From NCBI GenBank assembly GCA_018241405.1, contig JAFEDY010000057.1, positions 1-49,739 of the forward strand: DNA of 49,739 bases, given 5' to 3'. Position 1 is the first letter of the stretch; every line of letters starts with the position of its first letter. Source of the stretch: Pseudomonadota bacterium (GTDB taxonomy: Bacteria; Pseudomonadota; Gammaproteobacteria; Burkholderiales; Burkholderiaceae_C). The translations under genes and the position numbers were made by a program. The notes under the pieces are model-generated. The model did not search any database. It saw only the letters and a program-made list of their open reading frames with translations, and was not told the origin of the DNA. Below, in pieces: positions 45,748-49,739 of this stretch.

Positions 45748-46617
45748 ATGCAACGCCGAGACTTCCATCGCCTGGCCCTGCTGTCGTGCGGCGCGCTCAC
45801 CCCAGGCTGGGCCGGTGCCGCAACAACCACAGACCCCCACCCCTGGCAAACCATCGAATCCGCCAGCCAGGGCCGCCTGGGCGTGGCAGTGCTGGACATG
45901 CACACCGCGCAGATCGCCGGCCATCGCCTCGATGAGCGGTTTCCCATGTGCAGCAGCTTCAAGTGGCTGGCGGCGGCGCATGTGCTGCACCGGGTGGACC
46001 GGGGCCTGGAGCGGCTGGACCGCCGCGTGCTGTTCGGCCGCGAGGTGCTTTTGCCCTGGTCGCCCGTGACCGAGAAGCATGCCGACGGCACGGGCATGAC
46101 GGTGGCTGAGCTGTGCCAGGCCGCCATCACCATCAGCGACAACGCCGCGGCCAACCTGATCCTGCGCACCCTCGGCGGCCCCGAAGGGCTGACGCAGTTT
46201 GCGCGGCTGCTCCAAGACCCGGTCACACGCCTGGACCGCTGGGAGCCGGAGCTGAACGAGGCCACGCCCGGCGATGCGCGCGACACCTCCAGCCCCCGGG
46301 CCATGGCGGCGCTGCTGCAGCGCTGCGTCCTCGGCGATGCGCTGTCGGCCAACGCCCGCGAACAGCTGGCGCAATGGCTGCAGGGCACCAAGACCAACCT
46401 CCAGCGCCTCGCTGCCGGGCTGCCCGCGCACTGGCGCGTCGGCAGCAAGACCGGCACCGGAGCTTATGGCACCACGAACGACGTTGGCGTCTATTGGCCT
46501 GCAGGGCGAGCACCCATCGTGGTCGCCGTTTTCCTGACCGAATCCAAGGCAAGCCCGGAACATCGGGAGGCCGCCATCGCGAAGGTAGCCCGCGCAGTCA
46601 TTGGCGGCTTGGCGTAG
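45748..46617 (+). CDS. Class A serine beta-lactamase with Tat-type signal
   Basis: This enzyme hydrolyses beta-lactams through an acyl-serine. The 289-residue precursor starts with MQRRDFHRLALLSCGALTPG, a twin-arginine signal. Catalytic motifs are SSFK (Ser69 and Lys72), SDN (130-132), the omega-loop RWEPELNEA with Glu166 and Asn170, and KTGTG (234-238). Cys68 (Ambler 69) is present but residue 238 is Gly, so the C69-C238 disulfide of KPC/NMC-type carbapenemases is absent. The pattern is more like chromosomal L2/BlaA-type enzymes. Activity and spectrum cannot be read from sequence. It has the same orientation as the nitrate operon, but a 71-bp gap suggests its own promoter. Confidence 0.93.
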   Translation: MQRRDFHRLALLSCGALTPGWAGAATTTDPHPWQTIESASQGRLGVAVLDMHTAQIAGHRLDERFPMCSSFKWLAAAHVLHRVDRGLERLDRRVLFGREVLLPWSPVTEKHADGTGMTVAELCQAAITISDNAAANLILRTLGGPEGLTQFARLLQDPVTRLDRWEPELNEATPGDARDTSSPRAMAALLQRCVLGDALSANAREQLAQWLQGTKTNLQRLAAGLPAHWRVGSKTGTGAYGTTNDVGVYWPAGRAPIVVAVFLTESKASPEHREAAIAKVARAVIGGLA

Positions 46618-46656
46618 CGATGGTGCCGCAGCCTGGCGCGCACCGGGCGGGAACAG

Positions 46657-47955
46657 GTGGAGTCCTTGGGTATAGTCACGCCGATCACCCCCTGCCCGCC
46701 CCCTGCCTTGACCGCACCCTCGTTTGACAAGCTCTCGATTCGCTACAAACTGGTGGTGCTGCTCGGCCTAAGCCTGGGGCTGGGGCTGTTCGTGTCCTCC
46801 CTGGTGGCGCTGTACTCCACCTTTGCCGCCGAGCGCCAGTCGTCGCTGCGCGCCCTGCACCAGATCGCCGCCATCACCAGCGAAAACATGCGCGCCGCGC
46901 TCGCATTTCACGACGCACAGAGCGCGGGCAAGATGCTCGCGCCGCTGCACACCAATCCGCATATCCGCTACGCCTTCGTCGAGGACGAACACGGCCAGCT
47001 GCTCGGCCAGTACCTTGCACCCGCCATGCCGGTGCCCGACGCCACGGCCTGGCGCGCACGCCTCCAGCCCCACCTGGGCCCCCAGGACGGTGTGCGCGAT
47101 GGCATGGAGCGCGCGCACCACCATGTCCTCTACCCCATAGACCTGGACGGCAAGCGCATTGGCACCCTGGCGCTGCTGGCCGACAACGAGGCCATGTACG
47201 CCAAGATGCGGCAATTCGTGCTGCTGCAGGGGTATGCCTCGGTGCTGATTCTGGCGAGCCTGCTGCTGCTGTCCTGGCGCCTGCAGCTGATTTTCACGCG
47301 CCCCATCCTGCAACTGCTGGCCAGCATGCGCCGCATTGGCCGCAGCAAGGACTACACCGCCGTGCTCGCCACGCAGCGCACGGACGAGTTTGGCGAGCTC
47401 TACCGGGGCTTCAACGCCATGCTGCAGGAGATCCGCCAGCGCGACGAGCAGCTGAGCCGCCTGGCCACCACGGACACCCTCACCGGCCTGGCCAATCGCG
47501 GCCATGCACTTGAAGCCCTGCAGGCCATGGCCACGCGTACCCAGCGCAGGCGCGAGCCGTTGGGGGTGATCCTGCTCGACGTGGACCACTTCAAGCAGAT
47601 CAACGACAGCCACGGCCACTCGGCAGGCGACCAGGTGCTGCGCGATATTGCGCGCATTCTGCAAACGTGCATCCGTGCCTACGACCTGGCCGCACGCTAC
47701 GGCGGCGAAGAGTTCTTGCTGCTGTGCGACGGCGCCGACCTGGCCACCACGGCCGCCATGGCCGAGCGCGTTCGCGCCAGCATCGCCAGCCATCGCTTTC
47801 GCCTGGCCGATGGCCGGGCGCTGCAGGTCACCGTCAGCCTGGGCGTCCATGTCGGCAACGCCGGCACCGGCAGCGCAATGCAGCTGATCGAAGCCGCCGA
47901 CCACGCCCTGTACCGCGCCAAGCAGGCCGGACGCAACTGCATGGAAAGCGCCTGA
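46657..47955 (+). CDS. yfiN: YfiN/TpbB-like membrane diguanylate cyclase (CHASE8-HAMP-GGDEF)
   Basis: This inner-membrane enzyme makes c-di-GMP. The 432-residue frame shows a first membrane span (LVVLLGLSLGLGLFVSSLVA), a periplasmic CHASE8-type sensor (ALHQIAAITSENMRAALAFH and HIRYAFVEDEHGQLLGQYLA), a second span (GYASVLILASLLLLSW), HAMP, and a GGDEF domain with the active-site loop ARYGGEEFLLL. An inhibitory I-site RAYD (RxxD) precedes GGEEF by the normal five residues. The start is uncertain: the frame opens at a GTG (46657), and a TTG at 46708 is also possible. The next gene, coding for a YfiR-like protein, begins 1 bp after its stop. Confidence 0.92.
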   Translation: MESLGIVTPITPCPPPALTAPSFDKLSIRYKLVVLLGLSLGLGLFVSSLVALYSTFAAERQSSLRALHQIAAITSENMRAALAFHDAQSAGKMLAPLHTNPHIRYAFVEDEHGQLLGQYLAPAMPVPDATAWRARLQPHLGPQDGVRDGMERAHHHVLYPIDLDGKRIGTLALLADNEAMYAKMRQFVLLQGYASVLILASLLLLSWRLQLIFTRPILQLLASMRRIGRSKDYTAVLATQRTDEFGELYRGFNAMLQEIRQRDEQLSRLATTDTLTGLANRGHALEALQAMATRTQRRREPLGVILLDVDHFKQINDSHGHSAGDQVLRDIARILQTCIRAYDLAARYGGEEFLLLCDGADLATTAAMAERVRASIASHRFRLADGRALQVTVSLGVHVGNAGTGSAMQLIEAADHALYRAKQAGRNCMESA

Positions 47956-47956
47956 G

Positions 47957-48487
47957 GTGCGGCGCCTGGTGCGAGGACTGCTGGCGCTGCTGTGCCTGCT
48001 GGCGGGCATGGTGCCGGCCTGGCCGGGCTCTGATGAGCTGCAGCTCAAGGCCATCTTCCTGGGCCGCTTTGCCAGCTATGTGCAATGGCCGCAGGCGGAA
48101 CGCCCCAGCTTTGACATCACCGTACTCGGCTCCCACCCCTTGGGCGCGCAACTCGCCCAGTTTTATGCCGACAAACGCATCCAGGGACGGCCGGTGCGCA
48201 TCCACACCACAAGTCAGTTGCACGACGTTGGCCAGCCCGACCTGCTCTTCATCGCGCTGCCCAGCGTTGTCGCACGCAAGGCCGCAATCGTCTATGCGCA
48301 GGAGCACGGTGTCTTGACCGTGAGCGATGCCAAGGGCTTTGCCGAGCAGGGCGGCGTCATCCAGATCAACTTCGTCGAGCAAAACGCCCAGATCAAGATC
48401 AACTACGACGCCGCCGTGAAGACGGGCCTGCACATTGGCGCGCCCCTGTTGTCCATTGCCACGGTGCTGCGGAGAAGCCAGCCATGA
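47957..48487 (+). CDS. yfiR: YfiR-like (DUF4154) periplasmic regulator
   Basis: This 176-residue protein has a signal peptide (LVRGLLALLCLLAGMVPAWP) and the YfiR/DUF4154 pattern: LQLKAIFLGRFASYVQWPQA, FDITVLGSHPLGAQLAQFYA, DLLFIALPSVVARKAAIVYA and LTVSDAKGFAEQGGVIQINF. In Pseudomonas aeruginosa YfiR represses the cyclase YfiN from the periplasm, and release raises c-di-GMP. The mature form here has no cysteine, so the disulfide-based control of the Pseudomonas protein is not possible. It starts at a GTG 1 bp after the cyclase stop and overlaps the receptor gene by 4 bp. Confidence 0.9.
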   Translation: MRRLVRGLLALLCLLAGMVPAWPGSDELQLKAIFLGRFASYVQWPQAERPSFDITVLGSHPLGAQLAQFYADKRIQGRPVRIHTTSQLHDVGQPDLLFIALPSVVARKAAIVYAQEHGVLTVSDAKGFAEQGGVIQINFVEQNAQIKINYDAAVKTGLHIGAPLLSIATVLRRSQP

Positions 48488-49739
48488 AGCGACTTCTGTG
48501 CCTCCTGTCCCTTGGGGCGCTCTGCCACGCCGCCTGGGCCGATCCGCCCGCGCAAGACCTGTACGAGCTGCCGCTGGATGAGCTGGTGCGCGTGCAAATT
48601 GCGCCGCAGGCCGACGTGGGCTCGCGCGATGGCGCACACAGCGCGCCGGACGCCATCGTGCCCATCGACGTCTACACGGCCGAGCAACTGCTCTCCGTCG
48701 GCACCATGCAGCTCACCCAGGCCCTGGCCGCGCTGGTGCCGGGCATGAACTACCCGCGCCCTTCGATTGCCGACGGCACGGACCACGCACCGCCCTTCAC
48801 CCTGCGCGCGCTCAACCCCGACCAGGTGTTGGTGCTGGTCAACGGCAAGCGCCAGCACCAGGGGGCGCTCCTGCACATGAACGGCACCATAGGCCGGGGC
48901 AGCTCGGGGGTGGACCTGGACACCATTCCCCTGCTGGCCGTGGAGCGCGTCGAGGTGCTGCGCGACGGCGCCGCCGCGCAGTACGGCTCGGACGCCATTG
49001 CCGGCATCATCAACATCGTGCTCAAGGGCTACGGCCACGCCAGCCAGGCGCTGCTGCACACCGGGCGCACCACGGCAGGCGACGGCCTGCAGCGCCAGGC
49101 CAGCCTGTTTTACACCCGGCCGCTGGCGGGCGACGGCTTTGTCAACCTCACGGCCGAGCTGCGCGACCGGGGCGCGACCCACCGCGCCGCGCCCGACCCG
49201 CTGGACGGCGGGCGCACCAACATCCACTTCGGCGACGCCGACACGCAAGACGCGCTGCTGGCCTGGAACGCCGAAGTCCCCCGTGGCGATACCACGCTCT
49301 ACGCCCACGGCCAGGCAAGCCGCCGCCGCGGCAGCGCCGGCGCCTACTTCCGCCCGGCAGGCGACGAGCGCAACCTGCCCGCCCTCTACCCCCAGGGCTT
49401 TTTGCCGCGCATCGAGCCGCGCCTCAGCGACCTCTCGGCCACCCTGGGCGCCAAGGGCCGCTGGGCCGACGGCACGCAGTGGAACCTGGCCTACACCGGC
49501 GGCGCCAACGACTTTCATTTCTACGTCGCCAACTCGCTCAACCGCTCGCTCGGCCTGAGCACCCCCACCGCATTTGACAGCGGCGCCACCGCCGTCGCGC
49601 AGCACAGCCTGAACGCCGATTTCAGCCGCGCCTTCGGGCCGCACCTGCTCGCGGGCGGCTACGAGTACCGGCGCAAGCTCTACCGCATCCGTGCCGGCCA
49701 GCCGGCCTCGTACCTGCTCGGGCCCGATTCGCCCTGGTA
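48484..49739 (+). CDS. TonB-dependent outer-membrane receptor, C-terminus cut by window edge
   Basis: This outer-membrane receptor has a signal peptide (MKRLLCLLSLGALCHAAWA), a short N-terminal stretch with YELPLDELVRVQIAPQ, a plug domain (DVYTAEQLLSVGTMQLTQAL, FTLRALNPDQVLVLVNGKRQ, AVERVEVLRDGAAAQYGSDA, IAGIINIVLKG) and the first beta-barrel strands. The window ends after 418 residues, so most of the barrel is missing. It overlaps yfiR by 4 bp (ATGA), so the receptor is co-translated with the cyclase module. Ligand unknown: siderophore, vitamin, sugar or metal complex are all open. No signalling N-terminal (STN) domain is present. Confidence 0.93.
   Translation, partial: MKRLLCLLSLGALCHAAWADPPAQDLYELPLDELVRVQIAPQADVGSRDGAHSAPDAIVPIDVYTAEQLLSVGTMQLTQALAALVPGMNYPRPSIADGTDHAPPFTLRALNPDQVLVLVNGKRQHQGALLHMNGTIGRGSSGVDLDTIPLLAVERVEVLRDGAAAQYGSDAIAGIINIVLKGYGHASQALLHTGRTTAGDGLQRQASLFYTRPLAGDGFVNLTAELRDRGATHRAAPDPLDGGRTNIHFGDADTQDALLAWNAEVPRGDTTLYAHGQASRRRGSAGAYFRPAGDERNLPALYPQGFLPRIEPRLSDLSATLGAKGRWADGTQWNLAYTGGANDFHFYVANSLNRSLGLSTPTAFDSGATAVAQHSLNADFSRAFGPHLLAGGYEYRRKLYRIRAGQPASYLLGPDSPW

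Overview
The window reads as a chromosomal segment of a high-GC betaproteobacterium, most likely a member of the Comamonadaceae (Acidovorax / Alicycliphilus / Comamonas type). This is an inference from gene content and gene style: a Bug/TctC binding protein, DUF2242 and DUF2889 proteins, a gloB-methyltransferase-rnhA neighbourhood, an FNR-linked Mo-cofactor operon, and seven copies of a short palindromic intergenic repeat (core GAGCTGCCAGCGC or its complement). No rRNA, tRNA, transposase, integrase, phage gene or CRISPR array was seen. Both ends cut genes: a chemoreceptor at the left and a TonB-dependent receptor at the right.

Layout. 1-1663 (minus): cheW and a truncated methyl-accepting chemotaxis protein. 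1750-5006: a flavin 2-hydroxyacid dehydrogenase and a Bug-type solute-binding protein, divergent from a LysR regulator. 5112-7996: soluble pyrophosphatase (ppa) divergent from the proton-pumping membrane pyrophosphatase (hppA). 8171-10180: an aldehyde dehydrogenase and a DUF2889 protein. 10266-14349: a five-gene operon moaA-mobA-GNAT-moeA-thioredoxin-like, preceded by a perfect FNR box. 14352-17957: rnhA and a methyltransferase, divergent from gloB and mltD, with overlapping start codons at 15624-15627. 17994-21563 (minus): a DUF3096 peptide, two solute-binding proteins without transporters, and a DUF2242 lipoprotein. 22003-24893: an exported DUF1800/DUF1501 pair. 25016-29736: a Fur-box-linked Ftr ferrous-iron uptake operon (P19, an extra OprB-like porin, cupredoxin-like protein, FTR1 permease, Fe-S membrane protein). 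29758-32035 (minus): tsaD, a CBS protein and a DUF937 protein. 32399-38430: a three-gene RND efflux system. 38597-45676: a nitrate assimilation operon nirB-nirD-nasA-narK behind a near-consensus sigma-54 promoter. 45748-46617: a Tat-signal class A beta-lactamase. 46657-49739: a YfiN-like diguanylate cyclase, a YfiR-like protein and a TonB-dependent receptor in one tight operon.

How the parts fit. MoaA, MobA and MoeA supply the bis-MGD cofactor needed by NasA; NirBD reduces the nitrite, and NarK brings nitrate in. Two control logics are visible: an oxygen-responsive site on the cofactor operon and a nitrogen-responsive promoter on the assimilation operon. The Ftr operon is a separate, iron-controlled route for iron. 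The last operon joins an outer-membrane receptor to a periplasmic regulator and a c-di-GMP synthase, a plausible surface-to-cytoplasm signalling route.

The most unusual points are: a palindromic repeat apparently inserted in frame inside moeA; a nearly identical 28-nt stop-to-start linker with a hairpin in two unrelated gene pairs; the overlapping divergent starts of gloB and the methyltransferase with a possible leaderless promoter; a porin inside the Ftr operon; a NirD with half of its Rieske ligands; and the cyclase-YfiR-receptor operon. Start codons were chosen from ribosome-binding sites, family N-termini and overlaps; functions were assigned by reading motifs, without database searches.
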